Source: Leptobrachium leishanense | Taxonomy: Eukaryota > Chordata > Amphibia > Anura > Megophryidae | Assembly (NCBI GenBank): GCA_009667805.1 | Contig: CM019067.1 | Span: 159,607,049-159,671,048, forward strand | Length of the DNA stretch: 64,000 nt | Direction: 5' to 3' | Shown: positions 1 to 10,760 of the stretch, one piece after another | Layout of the letters: each line of letters opens with the position of its first letter | How positions within the stretch are numbered: the stretch's first letter is position 1 | Translations under genes and position numbers: made by a program | Notes under the pieces: model-generated | What the model saw: only the letters and a program-made list of their open reading frames with translations | Told to the model about the DNA's origin: nothing | The model's database searches: none

Positions 1-123
1 GCCAGGATTTGGCGTATTGCCTGCTCTCTGGATAGCCGAGTGGCCAAGAAAGGTAACCGAACGCTGAATTTCAGCGTTCGGTTACCTTTCTCAAGCAATT
101 CGGATCTCTTTGAATAACCCTGA
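1..123. mobile_element. Terminal part of a stem-loop MITE (cut by window start)
   Basis: It ends in CTTTGAATAACCCTG, the terminal repeat of a MITE family present several times in this window. Just inside lies a near-perfect hairpin, GTAACCGAACGCTG with its complement (about 50-88). The piece is the reverse complement of the start of the copies at 4890 and 41006. The rest lies before the window. Confidence 0.7.
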
Positions 124-291
124 CAGTGTATCATGCGGCTCCAAGCTTTGTGTATACTGTGAGTCCAATCCTGCCATGTTCCTGTAATTCCAGCCCTGCC
201 GTGCTCTTGTGACTCCAGCCCTGTTCCCGCAGCACAATTCAGCCATTTTAGGTGAAAAAAAAATCAGATTGTTTTTTTTAAATTTTTTTTT

Positions 292-681
292 TTGCTTTCT
301 GTAACGAACCTTTTTATTATTATTCATAGGACCTTATATGTAATTTTCAGGCATTTTCGTGCAGCAGTTTTAATGCAAACAGCTTTTACAGTTGCAGCGT
401 TTTTTTTTTTTTTACCCTGTTCATTGACTTGTTGGCATTTTCCGGCGGCAGCTTGGTGCTCTGATCAGTGGCTTTTTTCGGACGCGTTTAGGGGTTTTGC
501 AGCGGATCATCGGGTGCGTTCGGCATTTTCTCAGCGGTTTTGCCGTTCATTTCAACGGTTATTGTGGTGTTTTTTTTTATGCGGTCAACGACTTTTCCCT
601 GCACTTCAAGGACCCTGCCACGTATGATGAATTCATCGCAGGGTTCCGGTCGAATTTCGGTGCTCTTTGAATAACCCTGAT
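292..681. mobile_element. Partial stem-loop MITE copy
   Basis: The stretch matches the 3' halves of the copies at 3343 and 4890: a T-rich run, CTGTAACGAACCTTTTTATTA, the motif for the roughly 350-400 region, then a terminal CTCTTTGAATAACCCTG at 665-681. The 5' end with its hairpin is absent. The 111-residue ORF across it has no recognisable domain and is taken as chance. Confidence 0.6.
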
Positions 682-796
682 AGTTAAAAGACTCCAGGAG
701 TACACACTTTCTTGATGAGTTATATATATACAATGCCCTCCACTAATATTGTCTGTGAAAAAATTGTCTTGTGTAGTTACATACAGGTCTATTTAA

Positions 797-948
797 AAAG
801 GTGAAAACCAGGAGAATGACTGGAGAAGTGAAAAATCCAGGACAAAATAGCCAAACCAGAAAACTTCTCCCATTTATCTCACTTTCCAAATCGGCTATTT
901 GGTCTAGATTGTTCTCTTATACCGATAGTTCTCTTGTTTTTCACCTTT
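797..948. repeat. Short inverted-repeat element (first copy)
   Basis: A roughly 150-bp sequence with inverted ends (AAAGGTGAAAACCAGGAGAA and its near complement ending TTTTTCACCTTT). A related copy with the same core (TTTATCTCACTTTCCAAAT, ATTTGGTCTAGA) lies at 4271-4420. It is non-coding and MITE-like; no clear target duplication was found. Confidence 0.6.
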
Positions 949-965
949 CTCTGAATAACTCTGAT

Positions 966-1279
966 AGTTATATAGTTACATTGGCTGAAAAAAGACATGC
1001 GCCCTTCAAGTTGCGTCTTCCGCACATCACCTCCTGTTGTTGATCCAAAAGAAGGGAAAAAAACAAGTCTGTAGCGCTCCCAATATGCAACATACTGGAA
1101 GAAAATTCCTACTTATCCCCAGAATGGCGGTCAGTTTTTGGATCAAGCAAATTTTACCAACATATTAAGTATTATATCCCATAATATTATGTTTTGCAGG
1201 AATTCATCCAATCGTTTTTTAAAAGTCTGTACAGTCTCTGACCCAACCACCTCAACAGGCAGAGAATTCCACAGTTTAA
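966..1279 (-). mobile_element. 3' end of a CR1/L2-like LINE, antisense
   Basis: Reading the minus strand gives the 3' UTR of a CR1/L2-type LINE: TTGATCCAAAAACTG, CATATTGGGAGCGC, CTTCTTTTGGATCAACA, then a TGTAACTATATAACT end. A sense-strand relative with the same motifs lies at about 45930-46160. The far side is cut by the Harbinger-like element that starts at 1280. Confidence 0.65.
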
Positions 1280-1760
1280 GGCTGGGGTCAGACTAACGCA
1301 TTTTTAACGTGCGTTTAGGCGCACTTAATCACGGCTGCAGTAGCAGCAAATGACAGGCAATGATGACCGATATATGTCGTGAGGCCGTGCAATGCAAGTG
1401 GCAAGCAAACGCATTTTTTCGAGAACGCAGAACCGTACAGAGTGCGCTGTGTCCGCTAGCGGCGTGTTTGCGTGATTAGGAGACGTCAGACGCTGCTAAT
1501 GTCCGGGAACATAACGCCCAGACGCAAAAAGTGTTTTTTATTGACGATCCGTAAAAAATCACGCACGAAAATGCGCATCGTATGACTGTTTTCGCGCAGT
1601 CCGTGAAAAAATAAGTGCAGGGAAAAGCCACTGAGTGATCCGAGAAATCCCCCCAAAAAAGCCGAACGCAGCCGACGATCCGCCGTAAAACAACCGGCCG
1701 CATCCGATCCCCCAAACAGAGCGCCGACCAGGGGTCAAGTCCTGGGAAAAAAGTGAGGGA
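1280..1760. mobile_element. Truncated PIF/Harbinger-like element (GGCTGGGGTCAGAC end)
   Basis: It starts GGCTGGGGTCAGACTAACGC right after a TAA trinucleotide. About 210 bp (1280-1490) is the reverse complement of 63334-63553, and 1491 to about 1615 continues as the reverse complement of the left flank of the large hAT element at 57010. It therefore shows the uninterrupted state of the element at 56826-63553. The right terminus is missing; homology fades after about 1615. Confidence 0.6.
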
Positions 1761-1829
1761 ACTCACCCATGAATTCTACAACCTCCATTACCTGAAGAAA
1801 AAAAAAAAATATATATATATTATACATCC

Positions 1830-2860
1830 CGAGAATCATGTATAACCAGGCACAGACCCCCAGAATTATACATACCCATGCACAGGACCCCCAAGAATTA
1901 TATACCAAGGCACAGACCCCCCAGGATTATATATACCCAGGGACTGGACCCCCAAGAATTATATACCCAGACACAGGACCCCCAGAATTATATACTCAGG
2001 CACTGGACCCCCAAGAATTATATACCCAGGCACTGGATCCCCAATATTATATACCGAGGCACTGGACCCCCAGAAATATATACCCAGGCACTGGACCCCC
2101 AATAATTATATACCCAGGCACAGGACCCCCAGAATTATATACCCAGGCACTGGACCCCCAAGAATTACATACCCAGGCACAGGACCCCCAAGAATTATAT
2201 ACCAAGGCACAGACCCCCCAGGATTATATATACCCAGGCACAGGACCCCCAGAATTATATACCCAGGGACTGGACCCCCAAGAATTATATACCCAGACAC
2301 AGGACCCCCAGAATTATATACTCAGGCACTGGACCCCCAAGAATTATATACCCAGGCACTGGATCCCCAATATTATATACCGAGGCACTGGACCCCCAGA
2401 AATATATACCCAGGCACTGGACCCACAATAATTATATACCCAGGCACAGGACCCCCAGAATTATATACCCAGGCACTGGACCCCCAAGAATTACATACCC
2501 AGGCACTGGATCCCCAAGAATTATATACACAGGCACAGGCCCCAGAATTTTATATATACCCATGCACTGGACCCCCAGAATTATATACCCTTGCACTGGA
2601 CCCCCATGAATTATATACCCAGGCACAGGACCCCCAGAATTATATACCCAGGCACACGACCCCCAGAATTATATACCTAGGGACTGGACCCCCAAGAATT
2701 ATATACCCAGACACAGGACCCCCAGAATTATATACCGAGGCACTGGAACCCCAATAATTATATACCCAGGCACTGGACCCCCAGAATTATAAACCCAGGC
2801 ACAGGACCCTCAGAATTATATACCCAGGCACTGGACCCCCAAGAATTATACTTACCCAGC
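1830..2860. repeat. Minisatellite with ~30-bp unit
   Basis: About 34 tandem units resembling AATTATATACCCAGGCACTG plus GACCCCCAAG, each about 29-31 bp. A larger block (about 1899-2125) recurs almost unchanged at about 2200-2455, so higher-order duplication has occurred. The 197-residue ORF at 1838-2431 and several minus-strand ORFs are low-complexity translations of the unit, not genes. Confidence 0.9.
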
Positions 2861-3342
2861 AGCTCAGACCTCCGGATCAGATGTCCAACATCTTCCTCCG
2901 TCTCCAGCCTGCTCCTGCACGTGGCTGCCAGCTTCTGAAGACTGTGATGCAATCTTGCAATCTTGCAAGATCTCGGCTGTAGGCCGCGTCACAGCCTTCA
3001 CAGGGCTGAGGACGGCGGCTGAGCTCGGGAGCAGGCAGGCACGCAGGCGCTCGGAGAACGCGGCCTGTCGAAGGGGCTGCTAGCGGAATGCGGTTAATGT
3101 ATTCCGCTAGCAGCCCCAGCGATAAATTGGCCCGTAGCAGGAACATGCATTCCAGCAACGTTCCCGCTGTGGGAGAAGTGTGGGAACGCCGTTTCTGCAC
3201 TTTCCCGCCTGTTCCCATGGGACTCGAGCCCTGCCGCCGACCAGCAGCCGGAAAAAGCCTACAAGGCGTTGAACGGGGTAAACAAAAACCCAAATGAACG
3301 CTGCAACTTTTAAAAGTTGTCGACTCTATTGAATAACTCTGT
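2861..3342. other. Unassigned GC-rich stretch with one strong hairpin
   Basis: No gene is recognised; ORFs on both strands here are short and lack known domains. A perfect 17-bp inverted repeat, arms 3073-3089 and 3101-3117 (GGGGCTGCTAGCGGAAT and its complement), sits in its middle. At 3334-3340 a GAATAACTCTG end abuts the next MITE. Confidence 0.4.
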
Positions 3343-4183
3343 CAGGGTTATTCAGAGAGAACCGAAATGTAACCGGACACTGAAATTCAGTGTACGGTGA
3401 CATTTCGGGGCCATTCGGCTATTCAGAGAGCAGGCAGTTTGCCAAATTTTGGCAAATTGCCTGCATGTACTGTGCTGTTCGACGGCAGTGAAAGTCCCCA
3501 TAGAGAAGCAATGGCAAATCTATTCAGAGAACACCGAACAGCAGTGAAAAGTTGCGAAATGCCCTACTGTTCGGTGTTTTCATTCGGCAGGTTTATTTAG
3601 GCGAATCCCATGGGCTTGAATGTTAAAAATATTCCCGTTTTAATGCAATATCTAATAAACCGTTTATTATTTTATTCTGCAGTAACAAGTCTCTTTATTT
3701 ATAGATTTTTTAGGATCTTTTAGGCATTATTCAGGATTTTTTTCGGCAAAATTACGTTTTTTTTTTCATTTTTCTGTAACAGACCTTTTTATTATCATTC
3801 ATAGGACCTTATGTGTTGATTCTAGGCATTTTATCGTTCAGTAGTTTTTTTGCAAACAGCATTTCAGTTTTGAAACCTTCAAGTGTACAGTTTTTTTCTT
3901 TTTCACCCTGTTCGTCAGCTGGTCGGCTTTTTCCAGCTGCTGCTCTGTGCTCTGATGGGTGGCTCATCTGCTTTTTCTGGCGCGTTTTCTGCGGGTTGTC
4001 GGTGAGTGTTCGGGGGGTGTTCGTCGGGTTTGCGACGGGTTTTCCCTGCACTCCGGGGACCCTTCGGTTGTACTTGAATACACTGCAGAGTCAGCGAACT
4101 AGAATCGCCGATTCACCCCGAAGTGCGGGGAATGAAAGGGCACCGAAATGTCGGGGACATTTTGCTGCTTTCTGAATAACCCC
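3343..4183. mobile_element. Stem-loop MITE copy
   Basis: Ends are CAGGGTTATTCAGAGAG on the left and CTTTCTGAATAACCCC on the right. Directly inside the left end is a hairpin (GTAACCGGACACTGAAATTC pairing with the following GTGTACGGTGACAT). It carries the family's conserved interior AATGTTAAAAATATTCCCGT and the CTGCAGTAA..TCTCTTTATTTATAG stretch. It has no transposase. The 120-residue ORF at 3813 lies inside and has no known domain. Confidence 0.75.
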
Positions 4184-4270
4184 TTGTATGTTTTCATCCC
4201 GAAAATGAATTCCCTTTTTAACGCATGCCATACCTTGGTTTGAAGTCTATCAAGTCTATTCAATACTTGT

Positions 4271-4420
4271 AAAGGTGACACTCTGGGGAATTGACTTGAA
4301 GTGAAAAATCCAGGTCAAAGCAGACATTTTTTCCCATTTATCTCACTTTCCAAATCTGCTATTTGGTCTAGAATCTAGATTGCTCTCTTCTCCTGTCAAT
4401 TCTCCTGAGTTTCACCTTTT
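4271..4420. repeat. Short inverted-repeat element (second copy)
   Basis: Ends AAAGGTGACACTCTGGGGAA and, inverted, TTCTCCTGAGTTTCACCTTTT. It shares its core with 797-948. Non-coding. Confidence 0.6.
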
Positions 4421-4439
4421 ATAGTAAATAGACTTGAAT

Positions 4440-4650
4440 GACTATTCCCAAATGGGTGGAGTAGAGGTAACATCACTGCTCTGTGTGGAGAGAGCCTGTG
4501 GAGTCATGGGTTCGATCCCGACGAGCACCTCTCCAGTAAGTGTCCTTGGGCAAGACACCTAACGGTACATACTCGCCACCCAGGACATACTTGAAAATGA
4601 GAGAAATCTTAATGTATCCTTCCTGGTAAAATCCTTTCTCAAAAAAAAAA
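4440..4650 (+). mobile_element. tRNA-derived SINE with LINE-like tail
   Basis: The head resembles a tRNA, with a pol III box B match GGTTCGATCCC at 4509-4519 and a box A-like GTAGAGGTAACA about 45 bp before it. The body runs into a tail (GGACATACTTGAAAATGAGA, TCCTTCCTGGTAAAATCC) and an A-rich end. The same tail occurs at 15142-15200 (plus) and 40360-40420 (minus). It is a tRNA-like retroposon rather than a tRNA gene, because the head continues into the shared tail. Confidence 0.7.
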
Positions 4651-4659
4651 AACCTTCTC

Positions 4660-6240
4660 CTTCCTTGATTTCCCTAACTCGGTACCATTTAGGGTAAATG
4701 TTGCTTGTGTGTTCCGCACTCCAAAGTGCATAACATTACATTTATCTACATTAAATTGCATCTGCCATTTGAGTCCCCCAATCTTTCTAAATCCCTTTGC
4801 CGCAAAGTAATATCCTGCTCACATTGTATCGCCTTTCCTAGTTTTGCGTCATCTGCAAACACTGATATATATGCAAGCACTGATATATACAGGGTTATTC
4901 AAAGAGCTCCGAATTGCTTGAGAAAGGTAACCGAACGCTGAAAATCAGCGTTCAGTTACCTTTCCTGGCCATTTGGCTATCCAAAGAGCAGGCAATTCGC
5001 CAAATCCTGGCGAATTGCCTGAACATACGGTGCCTTTTCGGTGCCTGTTCGAGGGCAGTGAAATCCCCATGGAAATGCACTGCTTCGGCTATTCAGAGAA
5101 CACAAACCAGCAGTGAAAGGTTCCCCTAATGCCCTGCCATTCGGTGGTTTCATTCGGGAAGTTAATTCAGGAGAATCCCTTAGACTTCAATGTTAAAAAT
5201 ATTCCCGTTTTAATTCAATATCTAATAAACCGTTCATTATAAAATTCTGCAGTAAAGAGTCTCTTTATTTATAGATTTTTTAGGATATTTTAAGCATTTT
5301 TCTGGATTATTATTTTTTTTTTAAAAGTCTGATTTTTTTTTGTTTTTTTTTTAAGTTTACTTATTTTTTCTGTAACAGCCCTTTTTATTATCATTCCCTG
5401 GACCTCATATGCAAATTTCAGACATTTTCGCTCAGTAGTTTCTTTGCAAACAGCGTTTCATTTTCACAGATTCACACAAACTATTTTGCTAATTTATTCA
5501 CCTCCCTCGTCTGCGGTCTCAGCTGCTTCAGCTGTGTTCGGCTCCTGCTCGGGCTTGGTTTTCGGCAGGTTAATCCAGATGTTTTTGAGGGTTTTCGGCG
5601 TGCATTCGGTGGGTTTTGCGGTTAGTTTTCGTTGGGTTTGCGGCAGCCTTTCCCTGCAATTCGGGGACCCTGTGGTACTTGCTGAATACACCGCAGGGTC
5701 ACCGAAATGGGATCGGCAAAAGGAACCGAATTGAAGAGAACGAAAAGACACCGAACGTGCGGTGACTTTTCGAATCTCTTTGAATAACCCTGCATATTTA
5801 TAAATAGATTGAATAGACGTGGTCTTAAGACTAGTGTCCATCTTGAAAATGTATCATTCATGACCACTTTCTGCACTGTATCTTTTAGACAGTGTTCTGT
5901 CAAAGACCAAGAATTTTCATTTAGACCAGTTTTCCTTTGCTTTGTTTATATTCACTTTCTTTACTTGTTGCAACACATTTTTTTGAGTCTACCAATTACA
6001 TGTTATTTGTAAGTTTTTGTCAGTGGTTTGCATGCCACTTGTTATAGGCTCCTCTTTGATAAATACTGAAGAAAAATAACTATTCAAAATTTCTGCCTCT
6101 TCTTGATCTTCAGTTACTAATGCCCCTGACTCTGATTTCAGCCAGATTCTGAGTTCAGATAGATCTTTTGAACTATTGTTGAAAAAAAATACAAAAAAAA
6201 ATTACTCTGTTCTCATGGATATCAAACAATTGCAAGCACC
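4660..6240 (-). pseudogene. CR1-like LINE reverse transcriptase fragment, split by a MITE
   Basis: The minus strand encodes the C-terminal part of a non-LTR reverse transcriptase. Seen: VFADDAKLG (the catalytic FADD box, around 4845-4875) and, about 30 codons later, QFNVDKCNVMHFG (around 4730-4770), which aligns with SFNVDKCKIMHLG of the other CR1 fragment at 57716. The remaining upstream part lies beyond the inserted MITE (4890-5792), at 5793 to about 6240, where only an antisense LINE-like text can be followed. Frameshifts break the frame. It is an old 5'-truncated copy; the Tc1 element starts at 6281. Confidence 0.7.
4890..5792. mobile_element. Stem-loop MITE copy inside a CR1 fragment
   Basis: It has CAGGGTTATTCAAAGAG and CTCTTTGAATAACCCTG as terminal inverted repeats, 903 bp in all. 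A hairpin lies at about 4926-4963 (GTAACCGAACGCTG / CAGCGTTCAGTTAC). It interrupts the CR1 reverse transcriptase just before its FADD box. No unambiguous target duplication is visible (flanks GATATATA and CATATTTA). ORFs on both strands of its GC-richer 3' half (5444-5841) lack known domains. Confidence 0.8.
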
Positions 6241-6280
6241 ACACAGGTTTATCAAAAAAAAAATCCTTGTTGAATATATA

Positions 6281-7928
6281 CAGTCAGGTCCAGAAATATT
6301 GGGACATCAACACAATTCTAACATCTTTGGCTCTGTACACCACCACAATGGAGTTGGAATGAAACAAACACAATGTGCTTTAACTGCAGACTGTCAGCTT
6401 TAATTTGAGGGTATGTACATCCAACTCAGGTGAACGGTGTAGGACTTACAGCAGTTTGCAGATGTGCCTCCCACTTGTTAAGGGACCAAAGGTAATGGGA
6501 CAATTGGCTTCTCAGCTGTTCCATGGCCAGGTGTGTGATATTCCCTCATTACCCCAATTACAATGTGCAGATAAAAGGCCCAGAGTTCATTTCAAGTGTG
6601 CTATTTGCATTTGGAATCTGTTGCTGTCAACTCTCAAGATGAGTTCCAAAGAGCTGTCACTATCAGTGAAGCAAGCCATCATTAGGCTGAAGAAACCAAA
6701 CAAACCTATCAGAGAGATAGCAAGAACATTAGCTGTGGCCAAAACAACTGTTTAAACATTCTCAAAAAGAAGGAACGCACCAGTGAGCTCAGCAACACCA
6801 AAAGACCCAGGAGACCACGGAAAACAACTGTGGTGGATGACCGAAGAATTCTTTCCCTGGTGAAGAAAACACCCTTCACAACAGTTGGCCAGATCAAGAA
6901 CACTCTCCAGGAGGTAGGTGTATGTGTGTCAAAGTCAACAATCAAGAGAAGACTTCACCAGAGTGAATACAGAGGGTTCACCGCAAGATGTAAACCATTG
7001 GTGAGCCTCAAAAACAGGAAGGCCAGATTAGAGTTTGCCAAACAACACCTAACAAAGCCTTCACAGTTCTGGAACAAGATCCTATGGACCGATGAGACCA
7101 AGATCAACTTGTACCAGAGTGATGGGAAGAGAAGAGTATGGAGAAGGAAAGGAACTGCTCATGATCCTAAGCATACCACCTCATCAGTGAAGCATGGTGG
7201 TGGTAGTGTCATGGCGTGGGCATGTATGGCTGCCAATGGAACTGGTTCTCTTGTATTTATTGATGATGTGACTGCTGACAAAAGCAGCAGGATGAATTCT
7301 GAAGTGTTTCGGGCAATATTATCTGCTCACATTCAGCCAAATGCTGCAGAACTCATTGGACGGCGCTTCACAGTGCAGATGGACAATGACCCAAAGCATA
7401 CTGCAAAAGCAACCAAAGAGTTTTTGAAGGGACAGAAGTGGAATGTTATGCAATGGCCAAGTCAATCACCTGACCTGAATCCCATTGAGCATGCATTTCA
7501 CTTGCTGAAGACAAACCTGAAGGGAAAATGCCCCAAGAACAAGCAGGAACTGAAGACAGTTGCAGTAGAGGCCTGGCAGAGCATCACCAAGGATGAAACC
7601 CAGCGTCTGGTGATGTCTATGCATTCCAGACTTCAGGCTGTGATTGACTGCAAAAGATTTGCAACCAAGTATTAAGAAGGGAAAGTTTGATTTATGATTA
7701 TTATTCTGTCCCATTACCTTTGGTCCCTTAACAAGTGGGAGGCACATCTGAAAACTGCTGTAAGTCCTACACCGTTCACCTGAGTTGGATGTACATACCC
7801 TCAAATTAAAGCTGACAGTCTGCAGTTAAAGCACATTGTGCTTGTTTCATTCCAACTCCATTGTGGTGGTGTATAGAGCCAAAGATGTTAGAATTGTTTC
7901 GATGTCCCTATATTTCTGGACCTGACTA
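6281..7928 (+). mobile_element. Tc1-like transposon with long terminal inverted repeats
   Basis: Flanked on the left by TA. The left inverted repeat runs 6281 to about 6502 and the right about 7707 to 7928; both begin with the CAGTCAGGTCCAGAAATAT motif. About 222-bp TIRs of this kind belong to the IR/DR group of fish and frog Tc1 elements. The right end reads CCTGACTA instead of a perfect complement. The high TIR similarity points to recent activity. Confidence 0.93.
6641..7675 (+). pseudogene. Tc1-like DD34E transposase, one frameshift
   Basis: The protein cuts and pastes the element at TA sites. The start is MSSKELSLSVKQAIIRL at 6641, an N-terminal paired-like helix-turn-helix. After residue 38 a stop arises at about 6753 through a 1-nt shift; the reading frame resumes with KKERTSELSNTKRPRRPR (basic linker/NLS-like region) and stays open to KRFATKY at 7675. 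Catalytic residues are present: Asp in LWTDETK (about 7088), Asp in QMDNDPKH (about 7380) and Glu in NPIEHAF, with 34 residues between the last two. Total length (about 345 codons) is that of full-length Tc1 transposases. Only this one disruption is obvious. Confidence 0.92.
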
Positions 7929-8510
7929 GAAATACTCAAAAAGGTCCTATAAAAATAATGAAAGGCATGTTACAAAATAAAAGAAAAATGGCATAAAAAA
8001 ATTGGAATCAAAAATTTTGCATAAAAAATCCAGAATACCTAAAAAATTCTAAATAAATAAAAAGGCTTTTTGCTGCAAATGAAAATAATAAATGGTTGAA
8101 TAAAAAAATAATAAACCGCAATTATTTTTTTACATTGAGTCCTATGGGATTCACCTGTTTAAACCTGTCGAGCTGAAACACATTTCGCCAACATTTCGAC
8201 ACAGTTTGGCGTTCTCTGAATAAATTAACCATTACTTCTCTATGGGATAATTTCACTGTCGCTGAAGGTCGCCGAATTGTGGCGATCTGCAGCGAACTGC
8301 AACGTATTTCACTGGCAATTGGCCAATATTTGGCAAATTGACAGCTCTCTGAATAGCTGAACTGCCACGAAATTGCACCAAACGGTGAAATTCACCATTC
8401 AGTGCAATTTGGTGGCAAGTTTATTCTACACACAGTTCTTTAGTGTGTGTATACCATACCAAATGTCCAATCCTATCTGTGTACACCTGTGTATGTGGTG
8501 TATATAGATA
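7929..8510. repeat. Degenerate MITE-related sequence
   Basis: An AT-rich stretch followed by GAATAAATTAACCATTACTT, CCTATGGGATTCACC and CTCTGAATAGCTGAACTGCC, which match the interior and terminal zones of the stem-loop MITE family in reverse orientation. A hairpin-like GAAATTGCACCAAACGGTG pairs with the following CACCATTCAGTGCAATTT. No complete ends are seen and no gene. Confidence 0.5.
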
Positions 8511-9163
8511 TGCATGTGCAGGGCTCAAAAGTTCAATTCCCAAGCTACTTGCCAGACCTTAAGAGTTACTCGCCCCCAGTTGCCCCACCTACCCTGCCCT
8601 GAACTCCGCCCCTAAACACACCTTCTTAACTTATTTTATGAAATTACACTGTTAAAAGTTTTATTCAGAATAAAGCTACAAAAATAAATAACATTAATAT
8701 ACAGGCATCAGATACATGTATCCCCAGACAAGTAGTATCATCCATTAAGTACAGGCTCCTCTCCAACAGAATTTAGGACCAAATAAATTTGGGGTTTATG
8801 CATCCGACATATCAAGGGGAACTTACTACTCTCTTTTCATTATTCATATGGCAGGTTATCAACAGAAGTTAGAAGACCCCAAAATCAGGTTCCCTCCTTG
8901 GATGCTTAAACAGATAATCCCATTAATATTCATGTGCGATTCTTCCATCCCCATTTTTTTTGCTCCTTCCGTATCACCTCTTTCTTTATAAATAGATTTA
9001 TTTTGCATAAACTCAAACGCCTGTGCCACCATTTCACTAATTATGGACCCTCACAGGAGTTGTAGTAGCAACGCTGGTTCCGGCGCACTGACAGCTCGGC
9101 AGCTTTTTACTTTCACTTAGTTTACAACAGGGGTGGGGAACCTTTTTCTGTCAAGGGCCCCCT

Positions 9164-10410
9164 TTAACCCTTTCGCTGCTGAGGCGTTTCACGCCTCTGT
9201 GCTGAGGTCATATTTACCGGTTTTGCTCATCATGTTTAAACGTGTTTTGAAGGCTTATTTTAGTATATGACCCAGACATATTATATATTGTTCTTTCCGT
9301 CAGACTCGGTAGATTCATAATATGTCATTATTATATGTATACGTTATGTCATGTCTGTATATTATAACAAAAAATGCAATAAAATATGTATTTTCAATAA
9401 TTTACAACGTGTAAAGTGTTTTTTTTCACATTTTAACATGCGAGCAATTGCAGTTATATTTTGTATGGGGTGCGCTTGTTAAAAAAATTAGAGATGGGGT
9501 CTCGTTACATTTTTTTTTGGGGAAAATTACACGATTTTTAACAAACGCACCGCATACAAAAATCGTTAGTGCAGCATCATTGTTCACATTATAATTGAAA
9601 TGGGAACAATATTGCTGCATTAACGAACCAAAAAAAAGAAAAAGAAAATGTTTATTTTTTTTTTTATTATTTTTTTTTTAAATATATTTTTATTTTTATT
9701 TTTAATTTTAATTTTTTTTAAAAAACTTTTTTCACTGTAGTGTTTGGTATCGTTGGAACGGCCATGCTCTGGCCGATCCAACCATACCAAACTTTAACCC
9801 CTAGCTGCCACGGATCGGGAGATAGGGAGTTCATTGGAACTCCCTATCTCCACCGTTGGTGGCAGTTAGGGGTTAACTCTAGGACTGGCGTCATCGTGCT
9901 ATGCACGATGACGCCAGTCCTCAGGGGGAGTTCCCGGAGGCTTGGCCGACATCCAAGATGTCGGCCAGCTCCGGGAAAGGATCACGAACCGGCACTTTTC
10001 AGCGCCGATTCGTGATCCAGCTCCCCAGGGGTTAATGCCAGGCACCATTTGGAAGGGCAGGCTGTGCCCTTCCAAATGGTGCCTGGGTTAACCCCCGCAA
10101 CGCCACCGATCGGGAGGGAGAGAGGTCCGAAGGACCTCCCCCCTCCCTTTCAGGCGCCTCCTCCGCACATGCGGGGGGGGCGCCTGAATTAGGTGTCATC
10201 GCGCTGTTGCGATGACACCTAATTTCACCAGCGGTGGTTCCGGATGCTGGGCTGACATCGAGGATGTCAGCCAGCACCGGGGGGGCCAGCGATCGGCCGG
10301 AACCCGGCCGAACGCTGACCCCAAAGGGAGGACGCGCTCAGCGCGTCCTCCGCATACCAGCAGCCATGCGGAGGACGCGCTGAGCGCGTCCTCCGCATCG
10401 AAGTGGTTAA
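9164..10410. mobile_element. TTAA-target DNA transposon made of hairpins (first copy)
   Basis: Flanked by TTAA at 9164-9167 and 10407-10410. The ends are imperfect inverted repeats (CCCTTTCGCTGCTGAGG and CCACTTCGATGCGGAGG, 13 of 17). TTAA duplication and CCYTT-type ends point to the piggyBac superfamily; Kolobok also uses TTAA. The 1239-bp interior has a T/A-rich half and a GC-rich half holding about nine consecutive palindromes, for instance 9881-9899/9903-9921 and 10187-10202/10209-10224. No transposase. The inverted copy is at 54350-55590. Confidence 0.85.
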
Positions 10411-10760
10411 TTCATTTCTCCCTCCAATTATTTCATTTATTTTGCCCAATTCATTTCTCTCCACACTTTATTCATTTATCTCCCCATTTATTTCATTTCT
10501 GTCCCCATTTAATTCATTTCTGTCCTCACATCATTTAATTCAATTCTGTCCCCAGCATTTATTTCATTTCTGTCCCCACTCCATTTAATTCATTTCTGTC
10601 TCCAGCATTTATTTCATTTCTGTCCCCAGCATTTATTTAATTTCTGTCCCCACTCCATTTATTTCATTTCTGTCCCCACTCCATTTATTTCATTTCTGTC
10701 CCCAGCATTTATTTCATTTCTGTCCCCATTATTTTCTCCCCAGCATTTAATTCAATCCTC
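10411..10760. repeat. Minisatellite, ~25-bp unit
   Basis: Tandem copies of CATTTATTTCATTTCTGTCC plus CCAC or CCAG, about 13 units with length variation. It begins exactly at the right TTAA of the nested element. ORFs 10212-10588 are translations of it. Confidence 0.85.

Noticed and set aside
4440..4520. A functional tRNA gene
   Set aside because: It has a box B and tRNA-like head but runs into a SINE tail shared with two other sites; no clean acceptor stem was found.
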